Shown piece after piece: positions 15,741-23,578 of a stretch of 29,739 nt of DNA (positions are counted from its first letter, which is position 1; each line of letters opens with the position of its first letter). Location: assembly GCA_040394195.1 (NCBI GenBank), contig JBEBSR010000033.1, positions 1 to 29,739 on the forward strand, read 5' to 3'. The notes beneath the pieces are model-generated. The model searched no databases. It was not told where the DNA came from and worked only from the letters and a program-made list of their open reading frames with translations. Both the position numbers and the translations under genes were made by a program. Source of the DNA: Wohlfahrtiimonas larvae_A. Its GTDB lineage: Bacteria > Pseudomonadota > Gammaproteobacteria > Cardiobacteriales > Wohlfahrtiimonadaceae.

Positions 15741-15757
15741 GTTGCCTTTTAGGCAAC
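15741..15757. promoter_or_regulatory. Inverted repeat before the LysR gene
   Basis: GTTGCC-TTTTA-GGCAAC lies 13 bp before the LysR ATG and just ahead of its AAAGG ribosome site. TTGCC-N5-GGCAA fits the T-N11-A pattern of LysR boxes, so autoregulation is possible; an mRNA hairpin is the alternative. Confidence 0.45.
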
Positions 15758-15770
15758 AAAAGGATCATCA

Positions 15771-16652
15771 ATGGTTAAAAATCATAGAGTTTATTACTTT
15801 CATCAAGCTGTTAAATATGGCGGCATCCGTAATGCAGCAGATATGATGGATGTTGCCCCTTCCGCCGTAAGCCGACAAATTACCTTATTAGAGAATGAGT
15901 TAAAGGTTTCTCTTTTAGAAAAAAATTTACGTGGTGCCATTCCAACAGAAGCAGGAAAACTAGTTTTACAATATTTTCAACAAACATTAGAGCAACAAGA
16001 AGACCTCGTCGCTTCCCTTTCTTCTCTACAAGGATTGGATCAGGGTAAGCTCATTATCACAACTGGTGAAGGCTACTTACGCTTGCTATCCAAAGTCATT
16101 GCTAATTTCTCTGCAAAGCACCCCAACATTGAAATTAGTGTAGATGTTGTGGGCAGTAATAACGTTGTGAGAAGCATCATTGAAAATGAAGCCCACATTG
16201 GCATTGCCTTTAACCCTGAATTAGATCCGAATATTCGTACACATTTTGAAATCAATCACCCAATGATGATGTTCATTAACCCTAATCATCCATTGAATGA
16301 AGTAGAACATCCCATTCAATTATCGGAATTAAAAGAATATCGTTTGGCTTTAAGCCATATTTCTCATGGTGTGCAACAAATCATCCAAAAAGCAGCGGAT
16401 GATGATGGCATTCGTTTAAAACCAAGCTTGGTATGTAACTATCTTCATTTATTAAAAAGCTATGCAAGTGAAGGCGGCATTGCATTATTACCAAACTTTA
16501 TGCGATATGAAGATGATAAAAATATTGTACTTAAAAACCTTGAACATCAGTATTTTAATCAAACTCAAACCAAAATCATGAGCCGATTAGGTAGACAATT
16601 ACCACCTGCTGCTAATAAATTCCTCCAAGAAGTGACGAAGATGTTTTCATAA
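15771..16652 (+). CDS. LysR family transcriptional regulator
   Basis: 293-residue LysR-type regulator. The winged helix-turn-helix occupies residues 1-62 (GGIRNAADMMDVAPSAVSRQITLLENEL, then PTEAGKLVLQYFQQ); the rest is the periplasmic-binding-like effector domain, with KLIITTGEGYLRLLSKVIANF opening it. It stands between the divergent dehydrogenase operon and the downstream AtzG-like/amidase pair, which makes it the natural regulator of both. AAAGGA precedes the ATG. The effector is unknown, probably a substrate or intermediate of the pathway. No terminator follows, and 229 bp separate it from the next gene. Confidence 0.92.
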   Translation: MVKNHRVYYFHQAVKYGGIRNAADMMDVAPSAVSRQITLLENELKVSLLEKNLRGAIPTEAGKLVLQYFQQTLEQQEDLVASLSSLQGLDQGKLIITTGEGYLRLLSKVIANFSAKHPNIEISVDVVGSNNVVRSIIENEAHIGIAFNPELDPNIRTHFEINHPMMMFINPNHPLNEVEHPIQLSELKEYRLALSHISHGVQQIIQKAADDDGIRLKPSLVCNYLHLLKSYASEGGIALLPNFMRYEDDKNIVLKNLEHQYFNQTQTKIMSRLGRQLPPAANKFLQEVTKMFS

Positions 16653-16720
16653 AATCATTCGGTCATATCTTTTTACATCATGTTAAGTTGATTTTTGGAT
16701 TAAATATTAAACAAAGTTTG

Positions 16721-16745
16721 CCTAATACAATAAATTTGTATTAGG
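16721..16745. repeat. 10-bp inverted repeat upstream of the amidase pair
   Basis: Perfect arms CCTAATACAA and TTGTATTAGG around five bases. There is no following T-run, so a terminator is unlikely. It is a candidate operator or a leader RNA hairpin. Confidence 0.5.
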
Positions 16746-16772
16746 ATGCTTAACATTCATGAAATATTCCAT

Positions 16773-16791
16773 TGACTACGGCGCCTAGTCA
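16773..16791. repeat. Inverted repeat overlapping a TTGACT box
   Basis: TGACTA-N7-TAGTCA with a GC-rich centre (CGGCGCC), overlapping a possible -35 TTGACT (16772-16777). A convincing -10 at the right distance is not seen. A third pair, TCCCAA/TTGGGA, lies at 16817-16843. Confidence 0.4.
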
Positions 16792-16881
16792 GTTATTGCA
16801 CTCTCAGTACTTAAGATCCCAATCATTCCATAGATTTTTGGGAAATTTTGTTCGACGTCTATACATTTCAAGGAGGAAAAG

Positions 16882-17061
16882 ATGTCCTATTCAGCGAAAG
16901 AGTTGTTAGAACAACGCCAAATCAAAGTTAACCCCAAAAGAATTGACGAAGTTGAATCCCGTTGGAAAGCTATTGTTGAAATGCGTAAAAACATTCAAAC
17001 AACAAAGCTAGCAGATGCTGATATTTGCTTAGTAAACACAGCTGGTAAAGATCATATCTAA
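16882..17061 (+). CDS. AtzG/HpxX/GatC-like amidase small subunit (59 aa)
   Basis: Short gene with a near-perfect ribosome site (AAGGAGG, five bases before ATG) that ends 18 bp before the amidase. The product begins MSYSAKELLEQRQIKVNPKR and contains VESRWKAIVEMRKNIQ and a C-terminal LVNTAGKDHI. The layout is two short helices followed by an extended tail, with the spacing of hydrophobic residues seen in AtzG, HpxX and GatC. Those are small partners that wrap around amidase-signature subunits (AtzE, HpxY, GatA). Family knowledge supports an amidase partner; direct sequence similarity is weak, so this is an inference from length, pattern and position. That it is a real gene is very likely. Confidence 0.75.
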   Translation: MSYSAKELLEQRQIKVNPKRIDEVESRWKAIVEMRKNIQTTKLADADICLVNTAGKDHI

Positions 17062-17079
17062 TATTTTTGGAGGATATTC

Positions 17080-18489
17080 ATGTCGAATCATCAAGTTTTA
17101 TTGCCTGTGAGCGAACTCGCAGAACTCATCAAAACTAAGCAACTCACATCTGTTGAACTCACTAAAATGGTGTTAGAACAAGCACACCGTTTAAATCCAG
17201 AGATCAATGCTTATATCTCATTCAGAGATGAACAAGCTTTGGCAGAAGCAGCAAAAATGGATCAAGAGATTGCTGAAGGTAAATATCGTGGGCCTTTGCA
17301 TGGTATTCCAATGGCGATCAAAGATAATATCTACATTCGTGGCGAAGTCACAACGATGGCTTCTAAGTATCATGAAAACTTTGTTTCTGAAGATGATGCT
17401 ACTGTCATTGCCAAACTGAAAGAAGCAGGTGCAGTTTTACTTGGTAAACTCAATATGCATGAATATGCTTGGGGTATTACTAATAACAGTCCACATTTCG
17501 GCCCTGTTAAAAACCCTTGGAAATTAGAGAAAATTCCTGGCGGATCAAGTGGTGGTTCAGGTGCTGCTGTCACAGCGGGCATGACGCCAGTGACATTGGG
17601 CACAGACACTGCGGGATCTATTCGCATTCCATCTTCTGCTTGTGGTTTAGTAGGTTTAAAACCAACACATGGTTTAGTTGCTAAATATGGTTGCTTCCCA
17701 TTAGCTTGGACATTAGATCATATTGGTCCAATGGCTCGTACAATTGATGATGCTGCTATTGTATTGCAAGCGATCGCAGGTTTTGATCAAAGAGATCCAA
17801 CATCCAAACAAGCACCAAAGTCAGATTACCTAGCAAATATCAATGATTCATTGAAAGGCAAAGTGATCGGCATTGAAGAAGAATATTTCTTCAAAGATGT
17901 GGATGCACCGATTGAGAAACTTGTGCGTGAGCAAATTGCAAAATTAGAAGCACAAGGTGCAACCATTAAAAAAGTAAAAATCCCTGCATTACAAAATTCT
18001 GAATATGCAGAGCTTATCACAAGCTTATCCGAAGCTGGCACTATTCACTATGAGCAACTTAAGAAAGATCCTAGCCATTATGGTGATGATATTCGTATGC
18101 TCTTTGAATTAGGCGCACTGCCATCGGCTGTTGAATATCTACAAGCGCAACAAATGCGTAGAGAGCTCAAAGCACAATTTAAAGCAGTATTGGATGAAGT
18201 AGATGTCATTATTGCGCCAACATTACCAGTATTACCGAATGATATTGGCAGTGATATTGCGATGATCAATGGCAAAGAAGTAGATTTATTGAATCATGTG
18301 ATTCGCTTTACAGGCCCAAGTAATTTAACGGGATTACCTGCACTTTCAATTCCTGTTGGTATGGCGGAAGGCTTACCTGTTGGTATGCAGATCATTGGCA
18401 AAGCATTCGATGAAGCAACTGTATTCAATATTGCAAAGCATGTTGAAAAATCCGTTGGCTTTGACTTCATTGCACCAATCGCCAAATAA
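17080..18489 (+). CDS. Amidase signature family hydrolase (AtzE/GatA-like)
   Basis: Cytosolic amidohydrolase of 469 residues. The Ser-cisSer-Lys triad is intact: K81 in MAIKDN, S156 in GGSSGGS and the nucleophile S180 in GTDTAGSIRIPSS; the Gly/Ser-rich signature runs from about 154 to 190. It resembles GatA and AtzE in its N-terminal LAELIKTKQLTSVELTKMVLEQ and C-terminal GLPALSIPVGMAEGLPVGMQIIG. The substrate is unknown. It is unlikely to be the Asp/Glu-tRNA amidotransferase, since no gatB is nearby and it sits in a catabolic block with a LysR gene. GGAGG lies in the gap after the small partner gene. Confidence 0.92.
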   Translation: MSNHQVLLPVSELAELIKTKQLTSVELTKMVLEQAHRLNPEINAYISFRDEQALAEAAKMDQEIAEGKYRGPLHGIPMAIKDNIYIRGEVTTMASKYHENFVSEDDATVIAKLKEAGAVLLGKLNMHEYAWGITNNSPHFGPVKNPWKLEKIPGGSSGGSGAAVTAGMTPVTLGTDTAGSIRIPSSACGLVGLKPTHGLVAKYGCFPLAWTLDHIGPMARTIDDAAIVLQAIAGFDQRDPTSKQAPKSDYLANINDSLKGKVIGIEEEYFFKDVDAPIEKLVREQIAKLEAQGATIKKVKIPALQNSEYAELITSLSEAGTIHYEQLKKDPSHYGDDIRMLFELGALPSAVEYLQAQQMRRELKAQFKAVLDEVDVIIAPTLPVLPNDIGSDIAMINGKEVDLLNHVIRFTGPSNLTGLPALSIPVGMAEGLPVGMQIIGKAFDEATVFNIAKHVEKSVGFDFIAPIAK

Positions 18490-18503
18490 TTTATTTCACC
18501 CAT

Positions 18504-18545
18504 AAAAAAATCCCCCAGTCATCTCCCTACTGTGGGATTTTTTTT
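18504..18545. terminator. Bidirectional terminator between amidase and ihfA
   Basis: A/T-flanked stem AATCCC-C-CAGT with ACTG-T-GGGATT (one mismatch) and a nine-base loop, T-runs on both strands. It lies between convergent genes and ends both the amidase transcript and the thrS-ihfA transcript. Confidence 0.9.
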
Positions 18546-18561
18546 ATACGATTACAACTGA

Positions 18562-18864
18562 TTATTCTTCAGTTGCAACACCCGCCAAGCGAGTTTTTAA
18601 CTTTTGACCAACACGGAATGTTACAACACGGCGTGCTGAAACTGGAATGTCTTCACCTGTTTTAGGGTTACGACCTGGTCTTTCGCTCTTATCACGTAAT
18701 TCAAAACTACCGAAACCTGATAATTTAACTGACTCACCTTTTGTCAAAGCTTCACGAATTTCATTAAAAAAATCTTCAACGAATTGTTTCGCTTCTTCAC
18801 GCTGGATATGGTTGAAGTCATGATATAAATGCTCAACGATTTCCGCTTTAGTTAATGTTGCCAT
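18562..18864 (-). CDS. ihfA: Integration host factor subunit alpha
   Basis: DNA-bending nucleoid protein that pairs with IhfB. The 100 residues match E. coli IhfA closely: LTKAEIVEHLY, VKLSGFGSFELRDKSERPGRNPKTGEDIP and ARRVVTFRVGQKLK. The proline in RPGRNPKTG that intercalates into DNA is present. The PGRNPKTGEDIP segment and the short tail favour alpha over HU or IhfB. It follows pheT by 21 bp with a strong AGGGGG site close to the ATG, as in the E. coli pheST-ihfA arrangement, and ends the operon at a shared terminator. Confidence 0.97.
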   Translation of the reverse strand: MATLTKAEIVEHLYHDFNHIQREEAKQFVEDFFNEIREALTKGESVKLSGFGSFELRDKSERPGRNPKTGEDIPVSARRVVTFRVGQKLKTRLAGVATEE

Positions 18865-18885
18865 TGTACCCCCTACAATTCATTT

Positions 18886-21252
18886 CTATTGACGTAAAAA
18901 TACCTGAACCTGTTTAAGATTCTCTAGGATATCATTTAGTATAGTATCAATTTCTTCATCTTTGATATTTTCCGCATCATTTTGGAAAATAAGACCAAAG
19001 CTGAAGCTCTTCTCATTTTTATCTTCTTTTGCAAAATTATAAATATCAAATAATTGAACAGACTGAAGTAAAGATGATTGAGTTTGCCCCATTGCTTTAA
19101 TTACCGAATCCACCGTCATATCTTGTGGCACAACTAGCGTTAAGTCACGACGAGAAGATGGGAATTTAGACAATGGTTTAAATACCGTTGGTACAGTCAT
19201 TTGCATCGCCGCTAAATTTAACTCAAATAAGTAAATTTCAGTTGATACATCTAACTCTTTTGCTACTTTCGGGTGAATTTTACCCATGTAACCTGCTGAT
19301 TCACCTTTAATTAAGATTTCAGCACTTTGGCCTGGATGTAATAAATCAAATGCTTTTGCAACAAAGCTAATATCTTTAGCATCCGCTGACAATGCAAGCA
19401 TCGCTTCCACATCATTCTTCACGTCGAAGAAATCAACTTTACGCGCTTTTTCACCCCATTGCTCTGGCAATAAATCACCAGTAACAGCACCACCTAAATA
19501 AGCTTTCTGCTCAACATTATCGATGTCGCCTTTAAAAGTCAAACCTGATTCAAATACGCGCACACGTTTTTGTTGGCGCTTCAAGTTGTAATCAATCGTT
19601 GAGATTAAGCCCGCTGCCAATGTTGTTCTCATTACAGATAAATCTGCTGAGATTGGATTTTTCAAAGCAATTGGCGTTTGTGACTGATCAATGATTGACA
19701 ACCATTTTGGTGCAACGAAGCTCATTGTGATCACTTCGTTATAACCACGATCCACCAATACATTTTTGAAGCTATTCACAGGTGTTTTGAATTCTGTGAA
19801 AGGCGTCATTGTTGAAATGCTATTGTTGAACAATGCACCAATATTGTCATAACCATCAATACGTGCGATTTCTTCAATCAAATCTTCTTCGATTTCAATG
19901 TCAAAACGATGTGATGGCGGAACCAATACAACATGATCATCAGCAACTGCTACTTGACCAATGCGGTTCAAGATTTCAGTGATACGCTCTACTGAATATG
20001 AACGGCCAACGATTTGGTTGATGCGCTCAAAACGTACTTTGATTGCTTCTTTGTTTGGTAATAAAGCCGCATCTTCAGCTACTGTAATTTCACCAGCTTG
20101 ACCATTTGCCAACGTTACCAATAAATGTGTTGCATATTCCAAAGCAGTCATAGGCAAGTTGAAATCAACACCACGCTCAAAACGGTGAGATGCATCTGTA
20201 TGCAAGCCATATTCACGCGCACGGCCAGCAATTGCCAATGGATTGAACCATGCTGATTCTAAAAATATTGATGTTGTTTGATCATCACATGTGCTGTTTG
20301 CAGCGCCCATAATGCCAGCCAATGCAACAGTTTTTTCATCATCAGTGATTAACAATGTATTAGCTTTCAACGTCAAAGTATCATCATTCAACAATACAAC
20401 TTGCTCACCAGCTTCTGATTGACGAACTTTGATTGCACCTTTTATTTTAGATGCATCAAATGCATGCAAAGGCTGACCCAATTCCAACATTACATAGTTA
20501 GTGATATCCACTAAAATGCCATGAGGGCGAGTACCTGCTCTTCTTAAACGCTCTTTCATCCATAAAGGTGTTACAGCGTTCATATTTAAACCAGTAATCA
20601 TACGGCCTAAATAACGAGGACAAGCTTGTGTATTCTCAACTTTAACATCAATTTTATTAGCAATCGTTGCTGCAATTTTATGTTCTGGCAAGGCCTTGAT
20701 TGCTGTGCCTGTGCTCAATGCAACATCACGTGCTACACCGTAAACACTCAAGCAATCGCCACGATTTGGTGTTAAATCAACTTCATAAATCGTATCGTTA
20801 AGATTGTAATATTCTCTGAAATCTTTACCAATTGGCGCATCTTCAGCCAAAATCATTAAGCCGCCGTGATCATCACTCAAGCCCAATTCACGTGCTGAAC
20901 ACAACATCCCCATGGATTCAACACCACGGAGCTTAGATTTCTTAATTTTGAAATCACCAGGCAAAACAGCACCGATTACAGCTGTTGGAATTTTAATCCC
21001 CACAGCAACGTTAGGCGCACCACATACGATCTGTAATGGCTCCGCTTCACCAACATTAACTGTTGTTACACGCAACTTATCAGCATCTGGATGTGGCTCA
21101 ACTGTTAACACTTCACCCACAACAATATTTGTGAATTCTGGTGCTGCCAACCCTTCTGAGTCAACTTCTAAACCAAGCATTGTCAAATGATTGGATGTAT
21201 TTTGTGGAATTTCATCAATCCACTCTTTTAACCATGAAATAGATATTTTCAT
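18886..21252 (-). CDS. pheT: Phenylalanine-tRNA ligase beta subunit
   Basis: Large subunit of the alpha2-beta2 PheRS, which charges tRNA-Phe; the beta subunit holds the editing site and tRNA-binding parts. The 788 residues follow the family order: N-terminal MKISISWLKEWID, an EMAP-II-like tRNA-binding domain (FTNIVVGEVLTVEPHPDADKLRV), the B3/B4 editing domain (TPNRGDCLSVYGVARDVA, LGQPLHAFDASKI, ESAWFNPLAIAGRAREYGLHTDASHRFERGVD), B5, and the C-terminal anticodon-binding ferredoxin fold beginning around FKPLSKFPSSRRDLTLVV. Length is like E. coli (795). pheS lies 35 bp upstream and ihfA 21 bp downstream. Confidence 0.98.
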   Translation of the reverse strand: MKISISWLKEWIDEIPQNTSNHLTMLGLEVDSEGLAAPEFTNIVVGEVLTVEPHPDADKLRVTTVNVGEAEPLQIVCGAPNVAVGIKIPTAVIGAVLPGDFKIKKSKLRGVESMGMLCSARELGLSDDHGGLMILAEDAPIGKDFREYYNLNDTIYEVDLTPNRGDCLSVYGVARDVALSTGTAIKALPEHKIAATIANKIDVKVENTQACPRYLGRMITGLNMNAVTPLWMKERLRRAGTRPHGILVDITNYVMLELGQPLHAFDASKIKGAIKVRQSEAGEQVVLLNDDTLTLKANTLLITDDEKTVALAGIMGAANSTCDDQTTSIFLESAWFNPLAIAGRAREYGLHTDASHRFERGVDFNLPMTALEYATHLLVTLANGQAGEITVAEDAALLPNKEAIKVRFERINQIVGRSYSVERITEILNRIGQVAVADDHVVLVPPSHRFDIEIEEDLIEEIARIDGYDNIGALFNNSISTMTPFTEFKTPVNSFKNVLVDRGYNEVITMSFVAPKWLSIIDQSQTPIALKNPISADLSVMRTTLAAGLISTIDYNLKRQQKRVRVFESGLTFKGDIDNVEQKAYLGGAVTGDLLPEQWGEKARKVDFFDVKNDVEAMLALSADAKDISFVAKAFDLLHPGQSAEILIKGESAGYMGKIHPKVAKELDVSTEIYLFELNLAAMQMTVPTVFKPLSKFPSSRRDLTLVVPQDMTVDSVIKAMGQTQSSLLQSVQLFDIYNFAKEDKNEKSFSFGLIFQNDAENIKDEEIDTILNDILENLKQVQVFLRQ

Positions 21253-21287
21253 ACAATAATTCTTTGTTTAAAATTAGGATTCGGAGA

Positions 21288-22301
21288 TTATTTAAATTGA
21301 TTCAAAAATCTTAAATCATTTTCATAGAATAATCGAAGATCATTCACACGATAACGTAACATCGCTAAGCGCTCTACGCCCATACCAAATGCAAAGCCTT
21401 GATATTCATTCGGATCAATATTTACCGCACGTAAAACATTAGGATGAACCATACCGCAGCCCAACACTTCTAACCAACCAGTTTGCTTACAAACGCGGCA
21501 ACCATCACCGTGGCACATCACACATTCGATATCAACTTCTGCTGAAGGTTCTGTAAATGGGAAGAAAGATGGACGGAAACGTAATTTCAAATCCTCTTCA
21601 AAGAATTTTTGCATAAATTCAGTCAATAAACCTTTAAGGTCACTGAAGTTTGCATTTTTATTCACAACCAAACCTTCCACTTGATGGAACATTGGGCTGT
21701 GTGTTTGATCCGAGTCAGAACGATAAACACGACCATAACCAATCATTTGAATTGGTGGTTTCTGTGCCTGCATTACATGAATTTGTGTATTCGATGTGTG
21801 CGTTCTTAACAACATATCTGTATTGAAATAGAATGTGTCAAACATTGCACGCGCAGGATGGTGCGCAGGGATATTTAAAGCTTCAAAGTTATAGAAAGCT
21901 GATTCAATTTCAGGGCCTTCCACAGCTTCAAATCCTAATGATCCAAACAATGATTTAATACGATTCAAGGTGATCGTAATAGGATGATTCGCACCTTGCG
22001 CTTGTCCGCGACCAGGCTGAGTAACATCAACTCGTTCTGATTCTAATTTTTCTAACAAAAGCGCATCTTCTAAAGCTGCTTTTTTACTATCGAGCGCACT
22101 AATAATCTCTTGACGAACGGCATTAATTTCAGCCCCTCTGACTTTTTTTTCCTCTGGGCTTAATTTTCCTAGCTCAGGCATTAGCGCAGTGATCACACCT
22201 TTCTTACCAAAGTGCCCCACACGAACGGCTTCGATATCTGATAAATCTTTGGCTTCAGCAATTGAACTTAATGCTGTCTTAAGAATGTTTTCTAGTGACA
22301 T
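21288..22301 (-). CDS. pheS: Phenylalanine-tRNA ligase alpha subunit
   Basis: Catalytic subunit of PheRS. Class II motifs are clear: GPEIESAFYNFEALNIPAHH, HTSNTQIHVM, GRVYRSDSDQTHSPMFHQVEG, FRPSFFPFTEPSAEVDIE and GFAFGMGVERLAMLRY. A four-cysteine insert (CVMCHGDGCRVC) follows, a possible metal site absent from E. coli PheS but seen in many other bacteria. I start at the second Met (337 residues): the first ATG (22313) directly abuts the T-run of the terminator and has no ribosome site, whereas the second has GGA at usable distance. The terminator between rplT and pheS makes pheS expression dependent on read-through. Confidence 0.97.
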   Translation of the reverse strand: MSLENILKTALSSIAEAKDLSDIEAVRVGHFGKKGVITALMPELGKLSPEEKKVRGAEINAVRQEIISALDSKKAALEDALLLEKLESERVDVTQPGRGQAQGANHPITITLNRIKSLFGSLGFEAVEGPEIESAFYNFEALNIPAHHPARAMFDTFYFNTDMLLRTHTSNTQIHVMQAQKPPIQMIGYGRVYRSDSDQTHSPMFHQVEGLVVNKNANFSDLKGLLTEFMQKFFEEDLKLRFRPSFFPFTEPSAEVDIECVMCHGDGCRVCKQTGWLEVLGCGMVHPNVLRAVNIDPNEYQGFAFGMGVERLAMLRYRVNDLRLFYENDLRFLNQFK

Positions 22302-22313
22302 AGTTATATCCAT

Positions 22314-22351
22314 AAAAAAAGGAAAAGTAGGCCTATGCTTACTTTTCCTTT
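22314..22351 (-). terminator. Terminator or attenuator between rplT and pheS
   Basis: Minus-strand hairpin with 12-bp arms AAAGGAAAAGTA and TACTTTTCCTTT around a ten-base loop, followed by a T-run. It sits 12 bp before the chosen pheS ATG, where E. coli has the pheM attenuator, but I see no Phe-rich leader peptide in front of it. Confidence 0.85.
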
Positions 22352-22408
22352 GATAATATCAATCTTGAAGGTTCAGTCAATTAGTATTTAATACTAATCT
22401 ACTGATAG

Positions 22409-22765
22409 TTAAGCTAAAGCTGCTTTTGCTTGTTCTGCTAAAGCTGCAAATGCTTCTTTTTCAAATACAGCGATATCAGCTAAAACTTTACGATCAATTT
22501 CGATGTTTGCTTTCTTCAAGCCATTGATGAAACGGCTGTAAGACAAACCACACTCACGTGCAGCAGCATTGATACGAACGATCCATAAAGAACGGAAATC
22601 ACGTTTTTTCTGACGACGATCGCGGTATGCGTATTGACCAGCTTTGATAACCGCTTGGTTAGCAACGCGATAAACACGCGAACGTGCACCGTAGTAACCT
22701 TTTGCTTTCTTTAAAACTTTTTTGTGACGCGCGTGAGCGGTAACACCACGTTTAACTCTTGCCAT
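22409..22765 (-). CDS. rplT: 50S ribosomal protein L20
   Basis: L20 binds 23S rRNA early in 50S assembly and, in E. coli, represses rpmI-rplT translation. The 118-residue, very basic protein starts MARVKRGVTAHARHKKVLKKAKGYYG, has YAYRDRRQKKRDFRSLWI and INAAARECGLSYS, and ends in the helical KVLADIAVFEKEAF region, all typical. It lies 16 bp after rpmI and is followed by a short palindrome (TTAGTATT/AATACTAA around one base, near 22384-22400) and then the pheS terminator. Confidence 0.98.
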   Translation of the reverse strand: MARVKRGVTAHARHKKVLKKAKGYYGARSRVYRVANQAVIKAGQYAYRDRRQKKRDFRSLWIVRINAAARECGLSYSRFINGLKKANIEIDRKVLADIAVFEKEAFAALAEQAKAALA

Positions 22766-22781
22766 GATCTAACTCCCTCAA

Positions 22782-22979
22782 TTATGCGTAAGGCAACATA
22801 CGACGAACCATTTGTGTATCTACTTTAGCAATTAAAGTAGCGTGACGTAAATGGCGTTTACGTTTTGTTGATTTTTTAGTTAAGATATGGCTACGGTGTG
22901 ATGCATGACGCTTAAAGCCACCGCTACCTGTTTTGCGGAAACGCTTTTTAGCGCCGCTGTTTGACTTCATTTTAGGCAT
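22782..22979 (-). CDS. rpmI: 50S ribosomal protein L35
   Basis: L35, a 65-residue basic protein of the large subunit: MPKMKSNSGAKKRFRKTGSG, KRHASHRSHILTKKSTKRKRHLRHAT, and DTQMVRRMLPYA at the end. Exactly the family length. It lies 60 bp after infC and 16 bp before rplT, the invariant infC-rpmI-rplT order. Confidence 0.98.
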   Translation of the reverse strand: MPKMKSNSGAKKRFRKTGSGGFKRHASHRSHILTKKSTKRKRHLRHATLIAKVDTQMVRRMLPYA

Positions 22980-23039
22980 AGTATTTAACTCGCATTTCTA
23001 AAAATAAAAAAAATAATAGGAATGTATACAGTGATCGGA

Positions 23040-23558
23040 TTACTTCTTAGCAGGTGCTAAAACCATAACCATTTGGCGACCTTCAAATTTAGGACGCTGT
23101 TCAACCACACCATATTCTTTTAAATCTTCTTCAACTCTGTTCAGAAGTTTCATCCCCAACTCTTGGTGAGCCATTTCACGACCACGAAAACGTAGCGTTA
23201 TTTTGGTTTTATCACCATCATTCAGGAAACGTATCAGGTTGCGTAGTTTTACCTGATAATCCCCATCATCAGTTCCTGGGCGGAACTTGATTTCTTTCAC
23301 TTGAATTTGCTTCTGTTTCTTACGCGCTTCATGCTGCTTCTTCTGCTGTTCGAATTTGAATTTACCATAATTCATAATCTTACAAACAGGTGGGACAGCT
23401 GTCGGAGAAACTTCAACCAAATCAAGGTCGCTATCATAAGCTAATTGAATTGCTTCTGCAAGAGGAACAACACCTCTTGCTTCACCCTCTGCATCGATCA
23501 AACGTACTTCACGCGAGGTGATTTCGCCATTTAATCTATGTTCATTCTGTGTGCTAAT
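23040..23558 (-). CDS. infC: Translation initiation factor IF-3 with AUU start
   Basis: IF-3 binds the 30S subunit, prevents premature joining and rejects non-canonical start codons. I place the start at an ATT codon (23556-23558) eight bases after GGAG, giving 172 residues that begin ISTQNEHRLNGEITSREVRLID (first residue read as Met). This restores the conserved N-terminal INxxI/VRLID segment, which a TTG start at 23501 would remove. In E. coli infC also starts with AUU, which lets IF-3 repress itself. The C-terminal domain has VKEIKFRPGTDDGDYQVKLRNLIRFL and RGREMAHQELG. It follows thrS by 20 bp. Confidence 0.95.
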   Translation of the reverse strand: MSTQNEHRLNGEITSREVRLIDAEGEARGVVPLAEAIQLAYDSDLDLVEVSPTAVPPVCKIMNYGKFKFEQQKKQHEARKKQKQIQVKEIKFRPGTDDGDYQVKLRNLIRFLNDGDKTKITLRFRGREMAHQELGMKLLNRVEEDLKEYGVVEQRPKFEGRQMVMVLAPAKK

Positions 23559-23578
23559 AACTTTATCTCCATTAAGTA

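Noticed and set aside
17080..18489. Amidase as GatA with the small protein as GatC of the tRNA amidotransferase
   Set aside because: No gatB is adjacent, the small protein is much shorter than GatC, and the pair sits in a catabolic block under a LysR gene.
22352..22408. pheM-like leader peptide before pheS
   Set aside because: No ATG and no Phe-rich short frame is present between rplT and the hairpin.
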